Of a DNA stretch of 64,000 nucleotides, positions 44,640-57,372 are shown in pieces. The notes under the pieces are model-generated. The model was not told the DNA's origin and searched no databases. It saw nothing but the letters and a program-made list of their open reading frames with translations. Every line of letters begins with the position of its first letter. Positions within the stretch are counted from its first letter, which is position 1. The translations under genes were made by a program, and so were the position numbers. Origin of the DNA: Alentia gelatinosa (lineage: Eukaryota; Annelida; Polychaeta; Phyllodocida; Polynoidae). The DNA lies in NCBI GenBank assembly GCA_950022655.1, contig OX465588.1, positions 25,591,525 to 25,655,524 on the forward strand, given 5' to 3'.

Positions 44640-44825
44640 ATGGGCGAGTGATCACATGGGCAATGATTATTTCCGCTAACGTCCATCCCTCGTTCTAGAG
44701 ATATCCTCTCTCCTTGGATGGTTCTCTAACTCGCATTATACAAGTGAATTTGCGAGTAATAATGGTCAAACCCTAATTATTGTAAAGAAAATTATTGCAA
44801 AGTCGGCTACATGGGCTTACAGGTA
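44640..44825. repeat. Dispersed repeat C, copy 1
   Basis: Shares TCCATCCCTCG, GCATTATACAAGTGAATTTG, CGAGTAATAATGGTCAAACC, CTAATTATTG and ATGGGCTTACAGGTA with 46600-46765, same orientation. Confidence 0.75.
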
Positions 44826-45780
44826 CTTATCACATAGCTCTGCCATAGTATGACTATAGAATGACACCTCTCGCTAATAGGCAAAAAGTGTGATAATTAC
44901 AACTGAAAACACCCCCCAATTTCTTTTCTGGCAAGCTCATGAAGGATCTGAACTTGATGACAGGATGATGTAGTAGCGTTGTAGTCAAAATTAGTATTAT
45001 CACAATGATTACAGGGCATTGCTATTACCCTGATAATACAACGACGAAGAGAATTCAAGTATTCCTACAGAGGGCATTGCCATGACTCAACGTGCGATCT
45101 GGAAGGGCTGTATATTATCAAACGATAAACCTTGTGTGAGGTACAGAAAGGGTCTTCATGTAAGATCCTAGATTATTCTACGGGTCCCTGGGTCTCACTC
45201 CCATTACCATTTACACGATATACGCGGCGATCATGTTTGGGGCATACTGTAGGCCTTTATCCATCCCAAATTCCCATCCTGTTCTTCTCTCCTTTATGAC
45301 TGACACCTTACGTACTCCATTCATGTGTAGCCATTCCACTGCCATACCACTCCCACGATTCGGACACGACTAAGGTACGACCACCTGTTCGTGAGCCACT
45401 CGTGGCATTATCGGCGCTAAAGTCGTATGAATGTAATTCCGCCTGGGGCTATTTGAATTCACGAGCATGCCTATGTAATACTTCCGCTAACTGACAATAA
45501 TACATAATGGCGGTGTGAGTGTAACAGAATCCACTCTAATATACCTAGATCATATCATAAAAATTTCCTAGTTAGAATACTACGTTTCAGTGAAAAAAAA
45601 ACCTCTTGTTAACCAAAGCATATTCCTGAATCTGAAGATATGTATTTTGAAGGAACCTTAGATCAAGTTCTTAAAATATATGGTGAACCAGGAGTAACAT
45701 CAGCTGATCTTATTTATTGATATTGGTTTCCTCCACAGCGTGATAAGCCCTGATTTACATATGTAGGAGGGGGAGGGGCT

Positions 45781-45850
45781 GGGGGGGGGGGGATAGGGTG
45801 GCGGAGGCGGGGGCTGGGCGGCTAGGCGGCCGGGCGACTGGACGGCCGGG
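45781..45850. repeat. Poly-G and GGCGG-rich low-complexity tract
   Basis: A G10-11 run followed by irregular GGCGGAGGCGGG and GGCGGC/GACGGCC units. The proline-rich minus-strand frame here is compositional. Confidence 0.75.
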
Positions 45851-46134
45851 TAAACCTTTTTTACCTGTTTGTTATCATCAAACTTATCTTTTAGATTAAG
45901 ACCATCCGGCATTAATTTCGTAAAGAATATAGCACTAGACAAGTATACACTATTTGTGATTATTATTTGCAATGATAACTAGAACTCTTAGCATGTTAAT
46001 GGGAGTTTAAGATAAGATCAAATGCCGAATATAGTCCGTTGATATTTTTGATTATATAGACTAAAAGTACCACCAATTAGTGAGCGACAGGCTTTGTTGA
46101 ATGCATGTATATACTTATAGAAGCCTTCCAAACA

Positions 46135-46400
46135 GTCAGGAGGCAATCGGGTTGGCAGGCAGTCTTGTGGGCATTCAGGTGAGTAGGCTTTAAGAAGTGA
46201 GTAGGCATTCAGGAAGCTAGGATGTCGGGTAGGTGGGTGGGCAGGCAGCCATACACCTGTGCAACCAGGCAGGTGAGCAAGTAGTCAGGTGGAGAGCCAG
46301 GCAGGCATGCAGGTTTTTGGGAAGGCAAAACGTTGGGGGCAGTCAGGTTGACAGTCATGTGGGCGAGCAAATAGTCTTGTAAACAGTCAGGGAAGTAGAC
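46135..46400. repeat. GGCAGGCAGT-rich degenerate minisatellite
   Basis: Irregular CAGGCAG, CAGTCAGG and GTGGGCAG units for about 260 bp, without a fixed period. Confidence 0.6.
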
Positions 46401-46599
46401 AATCAGGAGTGTGTTTTTAATTGTAATAGTATGGTCAATACATATGGGCGAGCAGGCAATAATGCGTGAGCAATAATTGGTGACCCATGGCCGTTGGTCA
46501 GGGGTGGTCATTGCTCCCCCTGACACTCCCCCCGCGCACCCTGCGCACTCCCCCCTGGTGTCGGTCACGTGAACCCCGCGGTCACGTGGCCCACCGCCG

Positions 46600-46765
46600 C
46601 TCTGACCTCCATTATTTATGATAATGTCCATCCCTTCGCTCCTCGAATGGTTTTCTCACTTGCATTATAAAAGTGAATTTGCGAGCGATAATGGTCAAAC
46701 CCTAATTATTGCAAAAAGCAAAGTCGCCCACAATGGGCTTGCCTTCTACAGGTATTTATAACATA
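46600..46765. repeat. Dispersed repeat C, copy 2
   Basis: Second copy of the element at 44640 with a diverged left end. GAGCGATAATGGTCAAACCC and ATGGGCTTGCC...ACAGGTATT are conserved. Confidence 0.75.
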
Positions 46766-47470
46766 ACATGAGTTCCCCGGTAAAAGTGACACAGGCAGCC
46801 AGTCAAAAGCATAGAACTAGATATATCATATACGCATACATTTTCGTGTACTTGGAACCTTTTTCTTTACAATGGTACTATTGTCATTCCAAATTTTATA
46901 GTTACTGCAGTGCTGTGCATGTGCAAGCTCACCAAATGCAGTAAGTGGAATTCCATAACGTGACAGAATTACAAGGGGTCAATGACCTCCTGGGCAGTGG
47001 CTCATCAAGAACGCATGGCTATATCCATAGTCCTAGACACTTTCATCTTGTTTGTTGTCTTCTGTAATGGAACAGAGATGGGATTGTGCAAACAGCTGGA
47101 TTTGGAATTTATATTTCTACAGTTTGCAAATTTTTCTTAAAAGCTGAATTAAGACAGATTTCCTCGCAATAACATACCATCTGTTCAAACCAGAGCAGAA
47201 CTTAAGCAGAAATTAGTTTACCACGAATAGCATCGATTTACTTATGCATTTTATCTCTGGAGCTAAATCCAATAAACATTGCTACACTGATAACATAATA
47301 TTTTAAAACCCTAATAAATGCTTTTTCTATGGAGAATTATCAACGAAACATACCTTTTCTTTGGTACAAAATGGCAAGCTGTGAATTTAAGAAAAGTATT
47401 TGGTCTACTACTTAATTCCCCAAAACACATCTGCTCCGAGGAAATGATCTATTGTGTTGGAGAGAGTAGC
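46766..47470. other. Intergenic, no gene seen
   Basis: AT-rich DNA with no repeat or ORF of note. Confidence 0.45.
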
Positions 47471-47479
47471 AAACGCTGA

Positions 47480-47695
47480 GAAGACGCTGACAAGACGCTG
47501 ACGCAGCAGCTCCTGGCATTCAGAGATCTCGCTCTCGACGAGACGAGACGAGAGGTGGTGGACAGCTTCCGCCTGGGAGAGGTCAACATGTCAGCCACCC
47601 AACCGGAAGTCCACAAGATATCCGTCTCTCGCCCAAAACCGCGCGTGGAATGCTGGGAACTAGCGCAGGTGGCTCAGAGGCACAGCGACGTCTAA
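47480..47695 (+). CDS. Possible terminal exon of an unrecognised gene
   Basis: A 71-codon open frame in a sharply GC-rich island, ending TAA at 47693-47695. Helical, charged content: KTLTQQLLAFRDLALDETRR, EVVDSFRLGEVN, then VSRPKPRVECWELAQVAQRH. It has no ATG at its start but two possible acceptors just upstream (GAGAGTAG|C and CGCTGAG|A). Composition matches the verified exons. I do not recognise the family and found no upstream partner exon. A processed fragment of a gene elsewhere is the alternative. Confidence 0.4.
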   Translation, partial: EDADKTLTQQLLAFRDLALDETRREVVDSFRLGEVNMSATQPEVHKISVSRPKPRVECWELAQVAQRHSDV

Positions 47696-47974
47696 CGGCG
47701 GAGTCCTGCGTAAACCGGCGCCGCATGGCAGTTCCTTTGTTACCTACGAACATCTCAAGTTGGGCTAATCATACATTGACAATAGGCTCTTTTTTATCAA
47801 GCGCCCTCTAGTGTTCTGTTTGTACAGGGTGGCGCGCTGAACAGGAACATGATAGATCGGCCCATAGCTATATCTGATGGACTAACAGTCAATACATTGA
47901 CTTGTTTGATTGTTTGCAGTCTATCCTCCGGCTAAAAGGATATTCCTTCGCATGGAAACTAAGGTAACCTTCTC

Positions 47975-48045
47975 TTAAGTGGGCGGACGCCAGTTGATAT
48001 GGTCTTTGGGAGGCAAGATACAGGACTGCTGGTTCGATTCCTGTA
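47975..48045 (+). repeat. tRNA-like head with consensus B box, probable SINE
   Basis: GGTTCGATTCC (48031-48041) fits the RNA polymerase III B-box consensus. An A-box-like CAGTTGATATGG precedes it by about 40 nt. The cloverleaf does not close, so this is a tRNA-derived SINE rather than a tRNA gene. Confidence 0.4.
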
Positions 48046-48869
48046 TATTGAACATGGTCGTTGGGAATATATATCAAACTATCGACTTTGTCGCTAGAGC
48101 CTATAGACGAGAACCGATCTCGGCCTGGAAGCCTGGCCTATATATGCTCACTCACATATTCATTGAGGTAGGGAACCAGTGTAAACCGATCTCACCTTGC
48201 GCCATTTCAAAATGGCGGAGGCTGTCGGAGGCTGGTCTCAGGGTAAGGACATCTGAAAACTGAAGCACTAACTTTTTTCTCTCGAAATGGCTAGAAATAA
48301 ATGATAAGAGATAAAACAAAACTGAGTATAGATCAACTAAAAAAGATTGAATTTTTCTGCACACGAGATTCTCACTCTCCTGACATTTTAGTCCCCTTAG
48401 TTCTGTCTGTCTCCATGTTGGGGAGCAGCTTCAAGCAGATGCTGTCAAAATCGTCCTTTTTACATATGGTACGTTATCAATCTTATCTCGGCATCGGGGA
48501 AACATCGTAGGATATGTACCAGAACTAGGTCTGGTCATTAGGATGCTGTATCTGGTGAATGCTTAATAAAAAAAAATTCCAAGAATATATTTTTAGATAT
48601 TTAAGGTGAATATTTTCTTTTAAAAAACTACATTGATTGATGCCCTCAAATATAAGGAGTGGGTGAAAGTGAAGGTGATCCTCCTTCCACTCCAGCACGA
48701 TCTATCTTTTAAAACGAAAGCGAACATGTTCAAAGTGAGACAGCAGCAGTAGCATCACTATCACCGAGTGTGAAGCCACCCTGGTTGGCGCTAAGAACCA
48801 CCCAGGGAATAGATGTCACTCTGGTGAGTAAACCCCCTTTGTGAGAAGCCACTCTCTGACTGGCGCGGC

Positions 48870-49280
48870 GGCACAGCTTCTGTGCATGCGTTAACCTCCT
48901 CCCGGAAGATTTGGGTAAATAAGAACCGCTCTGTTCACTGTGGCTTCACTTTGGCTCCCTGACTGGCTTCCTTTACCCACCAACACCAGTAGCAGCAGCA
49001 GCAGCAGCATCAACACGACCACCAATACCAGCACCACACGTCTACTGGCCGTTCTCCCCGGGCGCCGCCTGATGCCTCCCGGCTTGTCGCAGACACGTGC
49101 GCCCGGCCCCGAGGCGGGGCTTCCTCGGCCTTCTCTAAACACCCTCCACTTCCCGTCAGGCGTGCCTCCTCTTCCCACCAGCCGCTCTCCGCTGATCCTC
49201 CTTTTATGAGTTGCTCTGAAGAGTAGATTTGCTGCGGTGGTTTTTTTTTCTCGTAATAACTCACCCACCCGTCGCCGCTC
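48870..49280. other. GC-rich island with simple repeats, possible promoter or exon
   Basis: CpG-rich block with a (CAG)n/(CAA) tract at 48990-49010. Open frames run on both strands (plus 48940-49209, minus 48891-49334) but neither has a family signature. One plus frame reads LYPPTPVAAAAAASTRPPIP then VYWPFSPGAA and a stop, like the tail of a regulatory protein, without a traceable upstream exon. Confidence 0.3.
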
Positions 49281-49657
49281 GCCACCTGCTCCCATCAGCA
49301 TGATGTTTAACACCAACTTTTGATTGCCATACACCTTATGTTATCGTCCGCTATCCGCTACCTGCCTAGTATTATATATGCATATATATATACCGGGAAA
49401 TACTACAGATACCAACCTCTGCTGTGGTTATGGTAATTCATTCAGCAGACTCTGCTGGTATGGATGACATACCACCATACCCTGAATATGCAAACAGACT
49501 GATCTAATTATGACGTAATGCTGTGGACGTCACATAAATGATTGTTGAAAAATATAAACAGACCTTATCGAAAACAAACATATATACAGATACATTATCA
49601 AAGGCACGTGGATATACCCAAGAAGGTGGTTTACATAAACTAGAATCAAATTGTATG

Positions 49658-50035
49658 TTTATCATTGATGAATGAGTGTGCAATTATAAATGAATAACCG
49701 TTAAAACCTATTCAGTCTATGGATAGTTTTCTGTAACCCACTTGCACCACTCAACTTGCCATTTCTGCAACCGCCTGAGTCTAGGATCCAAACATGTATA
49801 TCAGGTACCCAGGGGTCAATGAGGTATTTCGGTCTCAGGTGATTGGTCATGGTCTGCTGGGCATGCCTGTGAGACTCTGAGACACTGGCAACCTGCTCCT
49901 TTCCCACTATCACAGTGAATAGCACTCAGATAGTGAAGGGATAGCTTTCTGGAAGCACGCTGGAAGTGTATATGTGACCACTGTAACCTTTGGGCAATGT
50001 TTTTAGTTTGCGTAAGCACGCCCTAATAGAAGTGA
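49658..50035. repeat. Dispersed repeat B, copy 4
   Basis: Contains TTATCATTGATGAATGAG, CTATTCAGTCTATGGATAGT, GTCTAGGATCCAAACATG, GATTGGTCATGGTCTGCTGG, AGATAGTGAAGGGATAG and TAACCTTTGGGCAATGT. Same orientation as the other three copies. Confidence 0.8.
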
Positions 50036-50209
50036 AAGGGAACACTAAATTACAGAGATTAGATTGTTATCGACAAACCTACCAATGGGAGTGAGAGTGT
50101 CACAAAAAAGACAACAAAACATGTTAAAGATATACTAAAAATCATATGATAGTCTACAAAATTTATATAATGATATCATGAGTAATACAAATTTAGAAAA
50201 AATCTGGAT

Positions 50210-50660
50210 TTCAAATTAATCAAACTACTCCGCCCGTCATAGCAGCCCACTGTCCTCGCCTGCTGGTTACTACCCACCGTCCACAGTTAGTTACCTCAAC
50301 CATTCCCCTAGAACCTATATAAAATCAATATCAACATATCGTTATTACCTGGCATGCAACTTGTCCCCAACCATGCGTGGCCATGGCATCCACCTATCTG
50401 AGCTCTTAAATGGCCTCATGATATATTATGTGATCATATGTATTTAATTTCAAATCTTTACCCCACCCGTCGAATGTCTATTCTCATTGTCTGCTGCTCA
50501 CTATCCATTATTTTAGTAGCTTCTCCTGCACTAATACATACTGTCATTTTGTCTGTTGCTTGCCACCCACCACCCTCCACATATATGTTCAATTGATGAT
50601 GAATCCACAACATGCTGCAGTCCTCCTCTCGCCGTCCACAATCCACTGCTTTAGCCATTC
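50210..50660. repeat. Pyrimidine-rich CCACCC/CTGCTG low-complexity DNA
   Basis: Repeated CACCGTCCAC, GCCACCCACC and CTGCTGC words without a fixed period. The same texture reappears at 51355-51870. Confidence 0.4.
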
Positions 50661-50677
50661 TGTCGTTATATAGAATT

Positions 50678-51032
50678 GCATCGAGAATCGTATAAATGCA
50701 CAATACTCCACCAGTTTGGATGGGCCAGAATTACCATCGAGGTGAAGCTGAGTAACTATTACAGCCCATCCAAACGAGTGGCGTATTGTGTATTTTACGA
50801 TTCGAGTGCCGTTATGGATTTATCTCACGCCTTTTACTGACAATAAATAGCATCAACATATCATTGAATAATTTCAAATTACTTTGCAAATCCGGTTGGT
50901 TAATAGCGTATGACGTCATCTCATATTCACTCTGCCATAGCCATGGCGTAGTATTGTCACTCTATCGGGTTGATTGTTGAGAATTTTTTTAACGTTAGTC
51001 CGATGGCTAAACATGTACCAGGGATGAGATAA
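50678..51032. mobile_element. Composite MITE plus hairpin, copy 4, mirror orientation
   Basis: The hairpin comes first (50678-50810): left arm ATCGAGAATCGTATAAATGC, inner AGTTTGGATGGGC, loop ATCGAGGTGAAGCTGAG (the reverse of the CTCGGCTTCGCCTCG loop), right arm GCCCATCCAAAC..TACGATTCGAGTGC. It is followed by a MITE (50817-51032) with TTATCTCACGCC and CAGGGATGAGATAA ends. The mirrored order keeps the hairpin on the same side of the MITE as in copies 1-3. Confidence 0.78.
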
Positions 51033-51062
51033 TTGGTCTTATTCAATACTAACCTATCGTTA

Positions 51063-51320
51063 AGTGCTGATTCCACCGACACACAAGATATAGCGAGATT
51101 GGTCACTATTTGGTTGTCTTGCTAAATCGGGCTAGGATTGAATAATCGTGTGCCTATTTGTCACGATGTGGCTTGAGGTGTCGCGGTGGTGGAGTACCAA
51201 AACATACACCCGACACCACACGGCTACCTTTTGCCACAAGGGAGGTACGACATTTCGCGACACTGTAAGATATACCAAGATATATCACGACAAATCTATC
51301 GTGTTGGTGTAATCAGCCCT
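51063..51320. mobile_element. MITE with GTGCTGATTCCACCGACAC ends
   Basis: About 258 bp between AGTGCTGATTCCACCGACAC and GTGTTGGTGTAATCAGCCCT, imperfect inverted repeats of about 19 bp. The interior has further TCACGA/TCGCGA self-complementarity and no ORF. Begins right after the composite at 50678. Confidence 0.7.
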
Positions 51321-51354
51321 TTATTGTTTAATTCATGTTGCCTTTAATATACCT

Positions 51355-51870
51355 GTGATAAACCCTCTGGCTTCTTCTACTGCCCCCCGGCCACCTGTCT
51401 GCTCCCTAACTCCAACCCTCAGGCTCCAGACACATACTGAAGACCACCCACTTCAACCTGCTGCTCAATGCTTGATGCCAGACACCCATCCCACACTGAC
51501 CGGTCACTGCCTGCTGCCTACATATGCATTGCCCATTGTATTCGTAACCTGCGGACAGACAGATGCTATACGTCATTCTCTTATCTGACATTACCACCCA
51601 GCACTGTGGCCCATACGTCATGACTACTACCCATGCACCTATCACTGCAATCCTCCAGCTGGAAGATAATTACTGCCACCAGACTGATGCTTCCATATGG
51701 AAACAACACTGCTACCCGCCAGTCACCCATCTGCAGCGTGCGGCCACTTACTCATAACCTGCCACCCATTTATCAACGTTATCGACCACCCATTTTCCGG
51801 TCGCCTGCCACCCGCCCATCAGAAGCACGTCCCTTCAGAAGACCACCCGTCCCTCCGAGTCTCCGGAAAC
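51355..51870. repeat. Pyrimidine-rich CCACCC/CTGCCTGC low-complexity DNA
   Basis: Same word usage as 50210-50660 (TGCCACCCG, ACCACCC, CTGCTGC). Proline-rich open frames in it are unlikely to be genes. Confidence 0.4.
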
Positions 51871-52097
51871 TGCGCGCGCGCGATGCGCCGAGGGCAGGTT
51901 AGAGCTGAGAGCGAGTCGTCGACCAGCACAGGCACCGCGCACGCGCAGACACTACAGCAGAGCTGCTCTGCGAGCTGCGGCGCGTCGGTGTAGCCAGTGA
52001 GCCCGCTACATCCCCCGCCCTGCTGCCGGCCTTCAGTCTTACCGCATGAATCGTGGATTATCAGCCTAGGGGCATGCAGGGAGGGTCCTAAGCGCAG
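51870..52097 (+). promoter_or_regulatory. CpG-rich candidate first exon with consensus donor
   Basis: A CpG-dense block (CTGCGCGCGCGCGATGCG, CACGCGCAGAC) ends in GCGCAG|GTGAGT (donor at 52098), followed by AT-rich DNA. This is the layout of a CpG promoter with a non-coding first exon. No TATA box and no downstream exon identified. Confidence 0.35.
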
Positions 52098-52099
52098 GT

Positions 52100-55000
52100 G
52101 AGTTATCCTACAATACGGCATTACTTACAGTTACAAGCAAGGTGGATGTGTCGTTGGTGGAGGTGTATCATCGTGGTTAGGTTAGGTCTGGCATTCTGCA
52201 TTTTCCCTCTTGGAAGCATATGTATATTCAGTCTGACAATTCATATGCGTATTTAATCGGATTGCTATCGGTTCTGTTATTCTATTTAGAGAATTTATAC
52301 ACGGTCAATATATCGACACATGTTGTGGCATCACACGAGAACCATCATATATACATGAGAAGGTCTCAGTACTCGTCATCTAGCTATGATTGCGGAGAAC
52401 TGAGTGTGGGAAGTCGACTAGTATTATACTTCTAGGAGTAATCAGATGAAATACATGTATTTTGGAATATGGAAATGATTTTTGGAAGATAACATCGGCC
52501 TCTATTTCATGTGAATATTCTCAATATTCAAAATGCAAAATCGTTCATGGAACATTATCAGCCAACTCTATCTATATTAATCGGAATAAGGGCAGGGGAT
52601 TTGGGCCATATGCCCCAGAGGCCTACTCTGTCGCTGCCATGCGGAGCTGTCATTTAATAACAGCTTAAGCGTTAGATGCCTTGGTGTACCTGACTGGAGC
52701 CTGTCTGAGGAAACTGAACTGCCCCACATGGCTAACTCTCAATACGCCATAAAGGAGGTGCCAAGCGACGACTATCTCAAGACAAGCGGGTACAGAATGT
52801 TATCATATACCTCCACACGCACTTATACTAGTTACGTGCTGTAGCTACCTTTATTATACACCCATGCAGTATACTTACATACTGCTGCTCCCTATGCACT
52901 ATAAACTGTATACTGAACCCTGTGCAGTACACTGTTATACTGAACACGTTGAAACATCAGCAGTGTGCAGGCTTTCACTTTGACATGCCTTCTATGCCAA
53001 TACATGGTAAGATTTTATTAATTGTAGGTATGTAATAAATATATAACGACCCACCATGCTTGCACATGCTGCAAAACTCGATGGGAATGGATGTGGCTTC
53101 GTTCTGTAAAATCAACAATCCCTATCTCTCTTATCCCTTCTTCCTACTATAGGCCTCTCTCTATATTATAATTTCTGTACAGATCTTATCCGGTTTAAAA
53201 TACAACGCTGTTGTAATTTCTTCTGCATATTCCAATTCGAAGAACTGCCCGACACTGAGGGGTTTTGTATAAAGGGGCATCCTTACAGGTGTTGTAAAGA
53301 CACTAATATTCATGATCATTATGATATTCTTCTCTTCTATCTGGAAAGGTGATACAAAATCAGGGCACTTAGCTTTTTGATGTATTCTCTGTTTTTTATG
53401 AGCAGTATCCGAAAACATGATCTATGCTGTCTGTGAGTAACTCACGTTAACTTTGGGTGTTAGAAATATATCATTATATTATTATATACCTGTATGAAGT
53501 GGCAGGGGGAGATATGAACTGGCACGGAGAGATCTACTCAGCTCACATGGGAATGGTGAGTCCTTTCTGGTGTTTCCACAATTTTGTATCCAAGTATCCG
53601 CAGCAGGTAATACACAGCACAGACAATATAACAGCAACAATATCCAGATATTGTGATAGTCAGAGTGGGTCGTCAGTACTCATGTGGTATAGCTCCTGGT
53701 AGCTCAGAGTGGAATGAGTTAAATGTTACAGAGCCTGCTGTCATTTATTCAGAAGTCGGGTCATTAGCTGAGTTCACACTTTCACAGTCCTGTGCTGTCA
53801 TGCTGTGGCAAATTGGATGTACACACCATTTTATGACCCACTGATGTCAAGGGCTTTTCCCACGTGAAAACTGTGGTCCATTCATGTATATTATGCATCT
53901 TGGCTGCATAACTGGCGGTTCCCCATGACAGTACCCGTGGCGGACTTTTATATTTCCCAGAAAGGATTATTTCTATTTACTCTGACCACCAAACAACTTT
54001 ATCCATAAAATTACAATAAAAGTGCGATAGTAGTCTCAATCAATTTGCAAACAGCAATTTGTCTTGTGATACAATACTGCACCAGGATGTGCTGATAGTA
54101 TGAATGTTAACGTTTCTGGTCCTTGGTGTTGCACTCCAATAAGACGCGAAAAATGATTCCGCAAGCTCGACTCAATAGATCATGGAAACAATGCACTGAG
54201 CTGCCCCATGCATTACTTAACAAATCCGTTAATTAACTGAAATTAACGAACACTAGAGGTTGGAAAACAACTTACCTTTCTCTTCTAGTCTTGTCGAGAT
54301 GCCCAGCGCCTATTTGTCTTCATTCGCCGAACCACGCCTCGCATAGCAGGGTTAATTTAATTTCCCTCGGCGTAGCTCCTTCTGATACCCCTATCATAAT
54401 TCACTCTTAATGTCAACCGGGACTAATTGAAGACTTGGGCAGTAAATAATGCTTAGGTTGCTGATAGTGAATAACATGCTGCACCCTATTTGGTTCATTT
54501 CTCTTTGAATATACAGCTGCAATCTATTTTTGGATGTCTCGATTTGAATGTTTAAAACTTTTACTCTGTTTGGTAGAACATTATTAGTATTCCAAATGAG
54601 TATATTCCAAAGAAGGTCTAATGAAAATAATACAGTACGATGCTTGTGTATGTATTGTTTCACCATAATACTTACACAAATTAGGGTATATTCTAGGAAT
54701 AGCATGAACTGACTGCATCTGAGTTATCTTCACGATGTCATTGCATCACACAATAAGATATGGTGGACAAATAGTGCTAGACGTATCTCATGGTATAAAC
54801 ACGATATTACCTTTTTTATTATGAGCCCCTTTGCTTAAATAACCACTCATCGGTTGATGGTTGGATGCAATGGTTGTGATTTCAAAGCTACCCTGTGGGA
54901 TGATTTGGAATTATGCCGGCCGAATTTCTATTTGAGGATAACCTCTCTTTCCAAATAAAAACTAGCATTGCTCTTCTTTATTCATAATTTAAAGTTATCC

Positions 55001-56280
55001 AGGAACATAAGGTACAAGTGTTTACTCCCTTGGTGCACAAATGAGATAATTAGGCGATATATGGAATATCCAACGTTGAACACTACATTTACAAATACAA
55101 CCAGTAATAGTTTAACTGTGCTAGTCCATCATCATATCATTGTCTGTTCATAGAAATTACTGAACATATAATTTAGTAGTCCAACATAATGACTATCATC
55201 AAATATCCAGACTAATATAGGCAATCGTTAAGGAGTTTGTTCTGTTTTTCAGATTTCTCTTTGTATTTGTGTTTTAACATAAAAAGACGGACAGCATAAT
55301 AATGGAACGAAATACAATACCTGGAATGAAAGTAAGGGACAGAGAATTCTGAAACCTTAGAATAATACAATAGCTAAATTAAAAAGTAGCAGACGATGCA
55401 TTCTGAAACATATTGATAATATCCTTGACAGATGAATCATAAATAAGAATGGTGGCTGATATCATGAGTACTTTCTTCCTGTCAGCCATTGTGACCTTTA
55501 TTATGTAAGTAGCAAAATAATACTACAGGCAATTTTCAGGGTTTTTAACAAATTAATATGTCCTATTCTGTTGCGATTATTTTATTCGTTGATATGCGTT
55601 TGTATATGGCATCGTAATTGAAAAACATATTTCTTTATTGTGAATTTTGACATGAATGGAACTGTTTTTCTTTAAAACAAAATCAAGGAGTTAAAAAATG
55701 TAATGCATCGAATACTATTTATATTCTGAACTAGAAAAAAACCAATTTTTCCTGGTCTTAGTCAGGGGATTTGACCTCATCATCTCCATAGTAGCATTGC
55801 AACTGAACCCGTATATCTCTTTATTCCTATCAATTAATGCAAAATACATTGCGTTTGACGCCCTCATAAATGTAATTGATTTAAAACCCTGCAAGTAGTC
55901 ATTGAAACAAGAAGTCTAAATTAAATATCAATAGCCTAAAGTCAACACGTCTCAGACACAGTTTCTTGTGGGGAATCAGACACTGTAATGCTCTGTATAT
56001 TTGTTGCACTTTATAGCTCATCAAAATAATCAATTATGTCTATCTAAATATTAAATGTTTATAAACTGTGATTAATATAAACATGCAATTTATCAAGGAT
56101 ACATCTGCCCGTGCTAGAGAATTAGATATACTGTGTCATATACTGATACAGTGGAGCAATATATAAAACCGCCAACCCTGGCGAATTTTGTTCAATAAAC
56201 AATCAAAAGAAAAAGAAAAGAGGAAACCACCTTTTCTACCCAAAACGTATCGGTAATGGTCGACTAACGCTGAGAAAGGG
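52100..56280. other. AT-rich intergenic or intronic DNA, no gene seen
   Basis: Only short frames without family features. The minus-strand frame at 54394-54705 (ETSKNRLQLYIQREMNQIG) is hydrophobic and AT-encoded and looks like chance. Confidence 0.45.
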
Positions 56281-56843
56281 TGGAGAATATTAGAGTTTAT
56301 CAAATATTGTCTGGGAAAAGACTGAAGTGTTGGAAGGAGTAGTCCAAGTCCTTGGAGTACTGGATATTGAAACACCACGAAAGAGTGTAGGGAGAGAGTT
56401 GAGTGATGGTTTATTTGGGTGCTTTAAAGGGTGGGTGGGTGGGTGTAATGGTTTCCTCGTCTGTGAGTAAGTTAGAAAGTGGTGTGAGAGTGAGGGCCAT
56501 GTGACCTCCCCGGTATGAGGGTGGAGACTGTAACTGTCTCCCACACGCATTACAGCCACCACGTTGGCCACACTGGCCCAAATCATAGTGTTTTTATCCA
56601 TCGCTTTTTCCTCCAATCAAAGTCTAGATGTGGAATGGTTCCAGCTTCCATTCGGTAAGAGTACAGGGTATTGCCATTCACGCGCAGGCACGACGGAAAT
56701 GACGTCACTGATGATGCCTGTTGATTAGAAGACACGTTGGTGTCTAACCATTCTGCGCAATGCTGGCTTCCGGTTGTCTGTTGTCTTGGCAACCTCTCAG
56801 ACCGAGGATGATTGAACCAGTCGCTTTGCTGTCCACGGTTTCT

Positions 56844-56866
56844 TATTTGTCCCCATCGGACAAATA
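56844..56866. repeat. Small perfect hairpin
   Basis: TATTTGTCC and GGACAAATA around a 5-nt loop. Confidence 0.7.
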
Positions 56867-57242
56867 CGCGACTATTGGCGACGCTCCAGCGTGTTTAATC
56901 TAAAGAAGGAAGGGCTCGGGAGAGAGGGGTGAGATGGTGGGGGCCTCTCCATTTGGCTGTTGACAAAGCAGACGACCACGACAACTGGGAACAGTGACAC
57001 AACCCGATGGTCAGGAGTCCGCGTCAACGGAAATTACCTCAACATGTCGGTGCATGGCGGCAATACACAGTTAGTTACGGTTATTGTCAGCAGTGGGAGC
57101 TGGAGTGCGCCGACATCAGCTAACTTCTGGTTGGAGACTCACAATTACACTGCACCTGCATCGCTTTCGCGAATGGGTGAGCATAAGAACTTTTCCAGAA
57201 TCGAAAGTATTTTTGTCGTATCGGTGGAACTGTTATGCTCGT

Positions 57243-57372
57243 CATGGGTATCTCTCTCTGTCTCTGTCTCTATCTCTGTGTATAACTGGCTCTCTTTCTG
57301 ATTGTCTGTCTCTCTCTGTCTCTCTCTGTCTCTGTCTCTCTTTCTCACTCTCTTTCTGTCTCTCTCTGATAG
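57243..57372. repeat. (TCTCTG)n/(CT)n simple repeat
   Basis: Irregular TCTCTGTCTC units. Overlapping Ser/Leu-rich and Arg/Asp/Glu-rich frames on the two strands are artefacts. Confidence 0.9.

Noticed and set aside
56290..56792. Overlapping minus-strand ORFs (108 and 69 codons) as exons
   Set aside because: No domain, no consistent splice sites, and overlapping frames of equal quality.
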